From the NCBI GenBank assembly GCA_031548025.1, contig JAVBRM010000079.1:17533-81532 (forward strand): a DNA stretch of 64,000 nt, read 5' to 3'. Within the stretch, counting starts at the first letter, position 1. Every line of letters starts with the position of its first letter. The DNA is from UBA5239 sp031548025. GTDB lineage: Bacteria; Verrucomicrobiota; Lentisphaeria; Victivallales; Victivallaceae. The notes beneath the pieces were generated by a model. It did not search any database. It was not told where the DNA came from and was given only the letters and a program-made list of their open reading frames with translations. Position numbers and translations under genes: made by a program. Positions 18,994 to 26,821 of the stretch are shown here, one piece after another.

Positions 18994-19027
18994 ATTTATA
19001 TTATACAAGTTTTTTGCCGTTTGTCAA
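18994..19027 (-). promoter_or_regulatory. consensus promoter of the GntR-type regulator, leaderless layout
   Basis: On the minus strand TTGACA (19027-19022) and TATAAT (19005-19000) are separated by 16 bases, and the -10 box ends 6 bases before the ATG at 18,993. This is the same layout as the LacI promoter at 6,682-6,716, including the shared upstream string GCCTATTGACAAA. The mRNA is expected to start at or next to the ATG. No ACCGGT palindrome is present in this spacer, so a different operator must be used. Confidence 0.7.
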
Positions 19028-19084
19028 TAGGCATCGCAATTTTTTCAGAGATATCGAGGAAAGTGAATAAACCGAATCCGACGA

Positions 19085-20050
19085 TCAATTGTAATACAGA
19101 TAGACTGTGGTCGGCGAATCAATTCCCGGGCCTTCATACCACCAGGCGGCGTCGGTGATGATGTTGTTCATGACATGGAAATTTCCCATCAGGTTAGGGC
19201 GGTTCCGGTATAGTTCGATGGGGAAAACGATGGTTTCAGTGTCTTGGAGCAATGCGGATTTTTCTGTTGAAAATTGCGCGGCGAACAGCGGAGCGCGCCA
19301 GCGGAAAATGTCGCGGTTTTCCGGAGTTTGCCGGGTGTAAACCAGAAACAGTTTGCCGTCTTTCTTCAGCCAATGCTGTTGAGTGGATGAGGTGTTTATA
19401 GTTTCGCCGTTGTCGAAAATCCATTTATTCACTTGAGGCCAGTTCAGACCGTCAGGGGAGGCGGCCCAATAGGCGCAACCATCCTCGGCGCGGAGCGTCA
19501 GGTAAAAATTATCCCGGAAGTTGACTACCGAAGGTTCGATGAATCCGCGTCCGACATTATGGGACAGAATGTTGCCGGTTTCCTTGAGAGTTAATTTCCT
19601 GCCGTCAAACCCGAAACGCCGGGTAACGACCTGAAAGCGCTCATTACCGTTCCGGAAGAAAAACGGAATCAGCAAATCGCCATTGGAAAAAAGCGCTGAT
19701 TGAAGATTGGCCCCCCGGAAATCATCGGCCAAGGGCGATTCCAGAACTTGCGGTTCGTGCCAGTCGCCGTCAAAACTCAAATAGACGGTTTGGCCGTCAG
19801 CCAGTCCCATGATGACCACTTGTTCAGTATCCGGCAGTTTGAGCGGGCGGAAGTCGGCGCATTTTTGATTTTTGAGTGGCGCGATTTCCACCGGAGTGCT
19901 CCAACTTTGTCCGTTGTCTGTGGAAATGCTCCAGCACGGCGCGGAAAAATTATCCGCACCGTGAATCCGGTGCATGGTCAGCAGCAATTTATCCCGCCAT
20001 GGCGCGACTGCCGGATGAAAATAATTCTGGTGCTCAAACAGTTTAAGCAT
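19085..20050 (-). CDS. sialidase-superfamily (BNR/Asp-box) protein
   Basis: 321 residues. An Asp box is present at residues 43-50 (STDNGQSW), with degenerate copies later (SPDGLNW near 210), consistent with a six-bladed propeller of the sialidase superfamily or a related GH43-like fold. Candidate family residues include the early HPAVAPWRDKLL and FIEPSVV segments. No signal peptide is visible, although it is the last gene of an operon whose first two products have export or membrane sequences. The ATG is 1 base after the pseudopilin stop. It could hydrolyse an exo-linked sugar in the cytoplasm or be exported by an unrecognised route. Confidence 0.7.
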   Translation of the reverse strand: MLKLFEHQNYFHPAVAPWRDKLLLTMHRIHGADNFSAPCWSISTDNGQSWSTPVEIAPLKNQKCADFRPLKLPDTEQVVIMGLADGQTVYLSFDGDWHEPQVLESPLADDFRGANLQSALFSNGDLLIPFFFRNGNERFQVVTRRFGFDGRKLTLKETGNILSHNVGRGFIEPSVVNFRDNFYLTLRAEDGCAYWAASPDGLNWPQVNKWIFDNGETINTSSTQQHWLKKDGKLFLVYTRQTPENRDIFRWRAPLFAAQFSTEKSALLQDTETIVFPIELYRNRPNLMGNFHVMNNIITDAAWWYEGPGIDSPTTVYLYYN

Positions 20051-20051
20051 G

Positions 20052-20744
20052 TCAAGGCCTTTCGTTGGCGGGGAGCCTCAACTCAAGGGTTTTTACCGTG
20101 TAACTGGAGACATGGCCGTCCAAATGAGCGGTATTCATGACGGTGTCTCCTTGATGCCGATAGATTGCGCCCTGGTCGCCGGCATAATTGTTATAAGCCA
20201 GAAAATAGTGATTTCGGGGTTCGCCGAAAACAATCATCGCCGAAGGTTTTTTAACTCGTTCGATCTTCCAGAAACCGTAATAAGTCGCGGTGTTGGTCAG
20301 GTCGCAGGGCGTGCCGGCGTATTCCCGGACGAAAATATTCATGGCGTAGTCGATGACATAAGTTTTGGGAGTCCGCACCGAGGGACAGCCCAGGACGCCG
20401 ACATGTTTGCGGTAAACCGCGTAAGTATTCAGCCAGGTTGCGGCGGTTCCGGCGGAATACGCCCCGCCCGAGGCGAAGGCCGGAATATAGGATTTCTTAT
20501 CCGTGGTGGTGCCGCAATAGGGGGTTATCCAGACCTGGCTGCCGGTATGGATTCCCGGCGACATACCGTCGAAGTCTCCGGCATAGTTGGATACTCCGGA
20601 AGCGCATTGGCGGAGGTTGGAGGCGCATTGAATCGCATGGGCTTTTTCCCGGGCTTTGTTCAAAGCCGGCAGCAGCATTGCCGCCAGGATCGCGATGATC
20701 GCGATCACCACGAGGAGTTCAATGAGGGTGAAATTCTTTTTCAT
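20052..20744 (-). CDS. pseudopilin-like protein (DUF1559-like)
   Basis: 230 residues from the ATG at 20,744 (MKKNFTLIELL), preceded by GGAGGTTTT; longer in-frame versions would run deep into the upstream gene. It has the pilin-type helix with Glu5, then LNKAREKAHAIQCASNLRQC, Cys-containing loops (LGCPSVRT), and a C-terminal HQGDTVMNTAHLDGHV in which 11 rather than 9 residues separate His and Asp-Gly. The residue before FTLIEL is Asn. The start overlaps the upstream stop by 4 bases (ATGA) and the sialidase-like gene starts 1 base after its stop, so the three genes should be translationally coupled. Confidence 0.87.
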   Translation of the reverse strand: MKKNFTLIELLVVIAIIAILAAMLLPALNKAREKAHAIQCASNLRQCASGVSNYAGDFDGMSPGIHTGSQVWITPYCGTTTDKKSYIPAFASGGAYSAGTAATWLNTYAVYRKHVGVLGCPSVRTPKTYVIDYAMNIFVREYAGTPCDLTNTATYYGFWKIERVKKPSAMIVFGEPRNHYFLAYNNYAGDQGAIYRHQGDTVMNTAHLDGHVSSYTVKTLELRLPANERP

Positions 20745-23700
20745 AAAACCTCCAATTGACAGTGGCTTGCCTGGTTGGAAGCAAGCTCGGTTACGGTGAT
20801 TTTCCATTGTCCGGGGAGGGCGTTGACGGCTGCCGGTATTTCGAATTGTGCCGCTCCGTCGCGAATAATCAGGTTGCCGCCGTATTCCCACAGCTCGCGG
20901 CCATCCAGTTCGACCTTGATTTGCGCGGGGACCGTGCCGCTGGATTTCAATTGAATATTCACGGTTGCGGTTTCGCCGCGCCGGATCGAGGGCTTGGCGG
21001 TATTGATCGTAAGTTTACCGATCCGCTCCTTCAGCAGCAAGAGCGCGGCCGCTCCCATGCGCGGCAATTCCAATTCGAGATTGATTTCCCGGTGGCTGAA
21101 AAGATCGTAAACAAAGAATTCGCCGTTCAGTTTGAGTTGATGTTTTTTGAGCGGATTATCGGTGATGAGTTGAGTCAGGTAGCGGTAAGCGCCATGATTC
21201 CAGTCTTTGTTCATCTCGAGTTGACAGGCTTTGCGTTCGGCATTGCTCTCGCAGTCCAGGACCCAGACCAGCGGAGTTCCATCCGGCAACTCATTGGCGA
21301 AGACGGCGGTATCAATTCCGACCGGCATGATTTTCTCCGGGGTGAGATATTTTTCCGTATATTTCCGGGCCAGCATGACCTGTGGTTTCGTTCCGATATC
21401 GTTCAAGCCCGTACCGAAATTGCCGTCGGCCTTTTCGGCTCCCTGGATTTCAACGGTGGTAGCGGCGTCGACCACGACTTTGCCGCCGTCGGCGATATAT
21501 TTTTCCAGCTCGGATTTGACCTTGTCGGTCAGCCATTGATGATTGCTGACAAAGACCGCCTTGTAGTCTTTCAACTTACCGGCAACGACTTCTTCGGACG
21601 TGATGACATCCAGAGCGGAACCGGCCCGACGGAAGTTTTCCAAGGCCGAATAGAAGTGATAAAGATAAGCATTTTTGTGGTCGATTTGGAAACATAACTG
21701 CGCCAGTCCGACAAAGACCGCGCCCTGGCGTTTGGAAACCTTCTGCATCTTGAACAACTCCGCCGCGCCGGCGATATTGGCGGCTACCTCGCGGCTTCCC
21801 CTCCAGGTGGAATCCACCTGGGCTTTCAGGCTATGTGCCTTGCTGTCGTCCAGATGGTACAGTCCGACGAAGTCCGGCGCTTCCGCCAGAATCCGGTAGA
21901 GAATTCCCCGCTGATAAACCTCGCCCCACGGAATGTAGGCGGCGGAGGCAAGCACGCCCAGGGGCTTGGCGCGCCCCGCGCTCCTGGCGATTTCGATATT
22001 GAAAGTCATGGCCGAATACCAGAAGGTGTAATTGTAAAAACAGATCGTATTGTAGTTCGAGTGCGACAGCGGCGGATAAAATCCCCTGCCGACATACAGC
22101 GGCCCGCTCATCAGTCCGATATCGCCGGTCAGCTTGTCCCCGGTCGCCTTGACGTTGGCGGCGGCGATTTGATTGTAATTGCCGCAATGATAGCGGAAAT
22201 ATTGGAGAAACGGATGTTCCCATGGGACGATGCCCGGCTCGACTTGCGGCAGATAGACGTTATTGCCGATTTTCAGCTTCTCAAACGGCGGCAGGTCCGC
22301 TCTTTTTAACCCTGTTTTCTTGGTGAAATCCTCCATGGTCAGGGGATTGAAATCGAAGTTGCCCAGCATGCTGCCGTCGTCGTTGACGATAATGAACGGA
22401 TAAAAATTCGGAGCATTGGCGGCATCGACCCTTGCGACCTGGGCGGAGATTTTATCCATGAATTTAGCTATATCGGCGACAACGGCGCGACTGCTGAACG
22501 CGTCATGGTTGACGCCGTGGCTGTGAACTTTGCCGTCGTAAAGAACCAGCTTTTCCGCCGGGTTTTCCGTGAAATGTCCGATGGCGGAAGTGCGGACTGA
22601 AAAGAGCTGGTGATTCAGGAGCGCATTGTCGATTACATTGCCGAGACGCTCAGCATTTCCCGCAGTCATCTGATGGATGTCGTCGACATTCTGGTTCATC
22701 AACTGAGCTGCGATGAATTTGGCCGCGTAAGTTTCGCGCACCAGATGCGGACGGCTACTTTTCCAGACCATGAACGGAAACGGATTGAGCTTGCGCGGAG
22801 AAACGACATGGAATTTCTTTTCCGCCGTCAGGCATTTCAATAAATATTCGCCCTCACCGAATTTCGACGTGTCGATGAAGGCCCCATTGGTTTCCGCGAC
22901 CTGCGTCCGGTTTTTGTCGAATACCTGTAACGTGTACGGCTTGGATGGAATATTGAATTTTACCTGGACCGGGATTTTTTCGCCGCGTTCGAAAACCGAG
23001 CGGGGAATGTCGCCGACCCGCGTCGTCAATACCACCGGCGGCTCCGGTTTGGGCTGAGGCGCATAGTTGACTTTCGGCACTTCCACTTTTTCGCCATTGA
23101 AAAGACACAGACGGTAGATCGTTTCCAGCATCGGCAGATTGTTTTTTAGCTGAAAACAGCTTGCCACCAGCCCGGAATACGGATAATTTTCATTGAGGTT
23201 TTTTTGCCATATCAACGCGGCTTCGCCATTTTTGGTGGTGACCAACGAAGTAATTTCCTGAACCGGTATGGCCAGGTCCAGATATGGGGTCCATTGCTTG
23301 AAGTCAGCTTGCAAGCCCCATTTTTCGCCGTCCGCGGTGAGAACCCGATCTTTGCCGCGCAAACCGTAAACCGTCTTGAGGCCGAACACGTCAAATACAT
23401 AACTGCCCTGTTTCTTGTTGGTGTACCCGAATCTGGTTTCCGTAATATCTTCCTCCCCGATGAAGAAGACCAGGGTCGAACCGGCCGGGCTCACATAGCG
23501 CCCGCCGTTTTTACAATATTGATACAACGCCGAACTCTGATCGTATGGGATGGCCAAACTGCTCGGCGTAATATCGCTCAAACTCAAAATTACCGAACCG
23601 GCGACATCCCCCTCCCGCATGAACTTGAGGATTTCGGCGGCGGTCATGGCCCGGAACCCTTGGGCCTTGAAGTAGCGGGCCGCGCTTTCGGTGTCCCCGG

Positions 23701-23806
23701 CGTATCTGGAGTAATAAATAGGATCGTCGAGAAGAATCTTTGCCGGGCCGCCGGTGACGTTGACAATTATTGACATCAAAAACAAGATTATTGACAGCAG
23801 CTTCAT
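20741..23806 (-). CDS. large secreted protein, glycoside-hydrolase-like
   Basis: 1021 residues from the ATG at 23,806 (MKLLSIILFLMSII), with GGAGG 4 bases upstream; an ATG 8 codons earlier lacks one. A signal peptide covers about residues 1-25. The first 250 residues include a glutamine-amidotransferase-like segment (GGRYVSPAGSTLVFFIGEEDI). The middle may be a TIM barrel (PFIIVNDDGS, SGPLYVGRGFYPPLSHSNY, LYHLDDSKAH). Around 730-800 YKAVFVSNHQWLTDKVKSEL followed by IADGGKVVVDA resembles the trimerisation domain of GH42-type beta-galactosidases. The C-terminus is beta-sandwich-like. A glycan hydrolase is likely but the family is not certain. First gene of operon 4. Confidence 0.7.
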   Translation of the reverse strand: MKLLSIILFLMSIIVNVTGGPAKILLDDPIYYSRYAGDTESAARYFKAQGFRAMTAAEILKFMREGDVAGSVILSLSDITPSSLAIPYDQSSALYQYCKNGGRYVSPAGSTLVFFIGEEDITETRFGYTNKKQGSYVFDVFGLKTVYGLRGKDRVLTADGEKWGLQADFKQWTPYLDLAIPVQEITSLVTTKNGEAALIWQKNLNENYPYSGLVASCFQLKNNLPMLETIYRLCLFNGEKVEVPKVNYAPQPKPEPPVVLTTRVGDIPRSVFERGEKIPVQVKFNIPSKPYTLQVFDKNRTQVAETNGAFIDTSKFGEGEYLLKCLTAEKKFHVVSPRKLNPFPFMVWKSSRPHLVRETYAAKFIAAQLMNQNVDDIHQMTAGNAERLGNVIDNALLNHQLFSVRTSAIGHFTENPAEKLVLYDGKVHSHGVNHDAFSSRAVVADIAKFMDKISAQVARVDAANAPNFYPFIIVNDDGSMLGNFDFNPLTMEDFTKKTGLKRADLPPFEKLKIGNNVYLPQVEPGIVPWEHPFLQYFRYHCGNYNQIAAANVKATGDKLTGDIGLMSGPLYVGRGFYPPLSHSNYNTICFYNYTFWYSAMTFNIEIARSAGRAKPLGVLASAAYIPWGEVYQRGILYRILAEAPDFVGLYHLDDSKAHSLKAQVDSTWRGSREVAANIAGAAELFKMQKVSKRQGAVFVGLAQLCFQIDHKNAYLYHFYSALENFRRAGSALDVITSEEVVAGKLKDYKAVFVSNHQWLTDKVKSELEKYIADGGKVVVDAATTVEIQGAEKADGNFGTGLNDIGTKPQVMLARKYTEKYLTPEKIMPVGIDTAVFANELPDGTPLVWVLDCESNAERKACQLEMNKDWNHGAYRYLTQLITDNPLKKHQLKLNGEFFVYDLFSHREINLELELPRMGAAALLLLKERIGKLTINTAKPSIRRGETATVNIQLKSSGTVPAQIKVELDGRELWEYGGNLIIRDGAAQFEIPAAVNALPGQWKITVTELASNQASHCQLEVL

Positions 23807-23845
23807 GAATCCTCCATAATTGTTTATCATTATTATAATCCATAA

Positions 23846-23874
23846 TGTATAAATTAACTTGATAAAAAGTTCAA
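23846..23874 (-). promoter_or_regulatory. promoter of the 1021-residue protein operon
   Basis: On the minus strand TTGAAC (23874-23869) and TATACA (23851-23846) are 17 bases apart. It overlaps the divergent AraC promoter, so one bound regulator could control both directions. Confidence 0.5.
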
Positions 23875-23886
23875 AAAGTGTATAAT
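23859..23886 (+). promoter_or_regulatory. promoter of the AraC-family gene at 23,920
   Basis: TTGATA (23859-23864) and TATAAT (23881-23886) are 16 bases apart. Transcription should begin near 23,893, giving a leader of about 27 bases with no clear Shine-Dalgarno sequence. Confidence 0.55.
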
Positions 23887-23919
23887 AATAATGAAAAAAG
23901 TGTAAAAATTTAAGATTAT

Positions 23920-24723
23920 ATGAAAAAAGAAGCCGAAATACTCAAAATGGTTCTGCCGGTTTTCATGAGTCCTGATCTTATCGACAAGATGGTTATCTCC
24001 GGGAATTCGTCCGAACCGAAGCGCAACCGCGGCCGTCATTTCCATGGAATCTGCGAGGTCCGAATGCTGTTCGGCTATGCGGAGGACGGTCGAGCCGACT
24101 ACAGTTGCCTGCGGGAATTGCGCCTGACCCCGGCCGGATCGGTGCACTACGGGTTGGATCTGTCGGAGTTGGAGGCTCATATTTCGATAAAAATGGATAT
24201 GGATACTTTTTATTACCTGCGGGGACGTGCCGATTTTTTCGAAATTCCAGTGAAAAACGAATTGAAACATTACGGCGTCGATATCAATAATACCTTGGCG
24301 GTTCTGAATACATCCCGTGATCTGGAACATTTGCGCTTTCTCATTGGGTTGCTTTTTTCCGCGCTGGCGGGTTTTATCGAACAGGGCAATTTCACGATGA
24401 AAAATCAGGTGATCTCCAAAATGTGCAATTACATCCACGACAATTATTGCCGGAGCAATTTGAGTGTGACGGAAATTGCCGGAGCCGTCGGGCTTTCCGC
24501 CAATTACATCCAGCACCTGTTTCATGTGCATCTGCAATGTACTCCGCGCGAATACCTGGTCAATTACCGCCTGGAAATGGCCCGTCAGCTCCTGTGCCGC
24601 CATCAATACCGGATCAAGGAAGTCGCAGCGCTCTGCGGCTGGAATTGCTCTCATTATTTCTGCAACTGCTACCGGAAGAAATTCGGCCATAGCCCCTCGC
24701 AAGACATGGGCCATATCCCGTGA
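23920..24723 (+). CDS. AraC-family transcriptional regulator
   Basis: 267 residues. The N-terminal part (about 30-110) contains HFHGICEVRMLFGY, a cupin-like or arabinose-binding-type sensor. The C-terminal 100 residues hold the two AraC helix-turn-helix motifs (VTEIAGAVGLSANYIQHLF and IKEVAALCGWNCSHYFCNCY). It is divergent from operon 4 across 113 bases with overlapping promoters, so it is the natural activator of that operon. No clear ribosome binding site precedes the ATG. The unusual number of Cys residues in the last 60 residues (CGWNCSHYFCNCY) is worth noting. Confidence 0.88.
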   Translation: MKKEAEILKMVLPVFMSPDLIDKMVISGNSSEPKRNRGRHFHGICEVRMLFGYAEDGRADYSCLRELRLTPAGSVHYGLDLSELEAHISIKMDMDTFYYLRGRADFFEIPVKNELKHYGVDINNTLAVLNTSRDLEHLRFLIGLLFSALAGFIEQGNFTMKNQVISKMCNYIHDNYCRSNLSVTEIAGAVGLSANYIQHLFHVHLQCTPREYLVNYRLEMARQLLCRHQYRIKEVAALCGWNCSHYFCNCYRKKFGHSPSQDMGHIP

Positions 24724-24926
24724 TTAATTGGAATAAGGAGTGAAAAAATATTTCTCCCCTTCCGTGAATTTCTGTGGTTTCCGTGGTTAAAAAATTTTCA
24801 GTGGCCGATTTATCGTTGGCGCAAGAATTTTGTTTTTTCGTGATTTCGGCCCTTGACAACCTTCTCCCAAGGACTATTTTTAAATTAAACGTTTCGGATG
24901 GGTCGAAATGTGGTCAAGAGGAGAAA
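24724..24926. other. intergenic region with a 9-base microrepeat
   Basis: About 200 bases without a convincing gene. Between 24,760 and 24,786 three 9-base units follow one another: TTCCGTGAA, TTTCTGTGG, TTTCCGTGG, then TTAAAAAAT. TTGACA at 24854-24859 with TATTTT 16 bases further is a possible promoter for the downstream small ORF. The AAGGAG/CTCCCCTT pair near 24,736-24,761 is a weak stem at most. Confidence 0.5.
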
Positions 24927-25166
24927 ATGCAGTTGCTCTATAACATGATTGGATTGAATGACATCAAGCCGTTCGGCGATTATCGCGGATATAAAACAGG
25001 ATTTCAGGGAACGCTCAAAAAAGCCATGACCTCGCACGCCATCTTCCAGATGCCGGATAAAAAATTGTCGTCGGAAGGGGATGGAGGAATTATCGGCGTC
25101 ATGAATTCGCTCGCGCAGCAGTTCGGAATTGAAACCGAATTCATCAACGTGCCCACCGGACTCTGA
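24927..25166 (+). CDS. small unrecognised protein upstream of GT-C-like gene
   Basis: 79 residues from the ATG at 24,927 (MQLLYNMIGLNDIKPFGDY), with AGAGGAG 3-4 bases upstream. An earlier ATG at 24,774 would run through the microrepeat and the promoter-like sequence and is rejected. There is no membrane segment or signal peptide and no Cys. The sequence has no motif I recognise. The stop is 2 bases before the next start, which itself lacks a strong ribosome binding site, suggesting translational coupling. Real coding status is uncertain but supported by position and ribosome binding site. Confidence 0.5.
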   Translation: MQLLYNMIGLNDIKPFGDYRGYKTGFQGTLKKAMTSHAIFQMPDKKLSSEGDGGIIGVMNSLAQQFGIETEFINVPTGL

Positions 25167-25168
25167 AT

Positions 25169-26821
25169 ATGAAGACCAGCTATCACTTTGCGCTGGCATT
25201 CATTCTGCTTGCCGTATGTTATGTATTTCTTACCGGCAAGTTCTTGGTTTACGATTCAGTATGGATCAGCGATGAAGGCAACCGGGTCATAACGATGAAC
25301 GCCATGGTTGAAACGGGGAGACCACATCTTGCCATGCCTGAAAACGCGGATCTTACTTATTATCCGCCGCCGTATTTCGTGAAAACTCCTTCCGGTAAAA
25401 CCATATCGGCGTATTCTCCGTTCTTTCCGCTGTTGGCGTCCATGTTCCGGAATATTGCTGCCGCTAGACTTGTGCTGTCTTTTATTCCGGCATTGATTTG
25501 CGCGCTTTTCTGCGGTTTTATTGCCATGAAATTCCGTACTGGAAAATGTCCGGCCGTATTCTGTGTTCTTGCCGCCGGATTCGCAACACCGCTGCTGTTT
25601 TATTCGGCCATCCTTTTGGAAATAAATCTGTTTTCAATGATAATGACCTGTATTTTTTTCTTCCTGATTTTGTATTGCAAGACTCGCGTAAGCAAATTTC
25701 TGACTTTTGCCGCTTTGCTTATTCTCTGCGCGTTATTTCTTCGCGAGGAAACGTATATCGCCGGATTCGCAATAGTTATATCTCTCATGGCAATAAGACT
25801 TAAGTTTCACCAGATAAAGTATTTCATTATCCCGTTAATTATAATTGTAATTGCAGTATTTGTCAGTAATTACATTATAACCCGATCGGTTTTCGGACTC
25901 CATTCAAAGGTATATAATTCTCTTGGAAATTCAGGGCTTACTTTGTTTGAACGTTTCATTTCAATCCATTTTTTCGTATTCAAATGCTATGGACCGTTAC
26001 TCTGGAGTGTCATCTTTTCCCTGTGTTTCTATCTGGCGGCAGTACCTTCCTTATTTTACGGAAAACATAAGACATTTATTTCCAATATATTTCTTGGATT
26101 TATCGTCCTTGCTTCCATCGGTAATTTCATATTTATGCTGAGACAGCCTGATCCAGTCATGGGAACTCTCTCGGTACAGTCATTATGCGCGTCCGTACCG
26201 TTTGTATTTGTGCCGCTGATCTATCTAAGAGAACTTTGGATTTGCCGTGAAAAGGCCGTTCGGCTCGCTGTATCTATTTGTATATTAAGTATATTTGGAA
26301 TAGCCTTCGCCCTGAATTATAAAACTGCCGGAATTTTTTTCGGCCCACGGCATTATGTGTTTATAATTCCCTTAATTCTTCCACTTGTATTTTTTATCCT
26401 GACGCGTCTTCGCATCGGTGTTCACGCACGCGTGATGATTTTCATGCTGCTGCTTATCTCGGCCGGCGTACAGCTTTATTCCGTGCGGATTCTTGGAGTG
26501 AAAAAAGATTTTTCGCAGGCGGTGATCAATGAAATACGCGAATCCGGCATTACGCTTGCTGTTACCGATGTATTCTGGCTGCCGGAAGAACTGCCGGAAA
26601 GAGCGATTTATATCCGTGATAAAAATGATTTGGAGTCATTCAAAAATTCTGTCAAGGGCGATTTTGTCATGATTCTTTCGCAGCATTTCAAGAACGTGGA
26701 CGGATCGGATATCATTCGGATATTTTCTGATTATAAAATCATTACGGGACCTGAATTTACCCCTTCAGAAAATTCCGTCATGGCAATTCGAATATTCAAA
26801 TTCACACCCACCAATAAATGA
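25169..26821 (+). CDS. polytopic membrane protein, GT-C glycosyltransferase-like
   Basis: 550 residues with about 10-12 predicted membrane helices; the last 100 residues are soluble. The first extracytoplasmic loop carries DSVWISDEGNRV, the acidic motif pattern expected of GT-C polyprenyl-phosphate-sugar-dependent glycosyltransferases (PMT/ArnT-like), followed by YYPPPYFVKTPSGK. A later loop has RHYVFIIPL. It would transfer a sugar from a lipid carrier to an acceptor outside the cytoplasmic membrane, if the assignment is right; the acceptor is unknown. The gene looks more AT-rich than its neighbours. Its stop codon begins a strong hairpin. Confidence 0.65.
   Translation: MKTSYHFALAFILLAVCYVFLTGKFLVYDSVWISDEGNRVITMNAMVETGRPHLAMPENADLTYYPPPYFVKTPSGKTISAYSPFFPLLASMFRNIAAARLVLSFIPALICALFCGFIAMKFRTGKCPAVFCVLAAGFATPLLFYSAILLEINLFSMIMTCIFFFLILYCKTRVSKFLTFAALLILCALFLREETYIAGFAIVISLMAIRLKFHQIKYFIIPLIIIVIAVFVSNYIITRSVFGLHSKVYNSLGNSGLTLFERFISIHFFVFKCYGPLLWSVIFSLCFYLAAVPSLFYGKHKTFISNIFLGFIVLASIGNFIFMLRQPDPVMGTLSVQSLCASVPFVFVPLIYLRELWICREKAVRLAVSICILSIFGIAFALNYKTAGIFFGPRHYVFIIPLILPLVFFILTRLRIGVHARVMIFMLLLISAGVQLYSVRILGVKKDFSQAVINEIRESGITLAVTDVFWLPEELPERAIYIRDKNDLESFKNSVKGDFVMILSQHFKNVDGSDIIRIFSDYKIITGPEFTPSENSVMAIRIFKFTPTNK

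Noticed and set aside
19000..19008. TTG-initiated longer form of the GntR-type regulator
   Set aside because: The extra codons are the -10 box of a near-consensus promoter; the ATG at 18,993 fits the family better.
23891..23905. Tiny ORF (ATG AAA AAA GTG TAA) just after the AraC promoter -10 box
   Set aside because: Four codons, no ribosome binding site, and probably upstream of the transcription start.
24774..24926. Upstream extension of the small ORF to an ATG at 24,774
   Set aside because: It would run through the microrepeat and a promoter-like sequence and lacks a ribosome binding site; the ATG at 24,927 has one.
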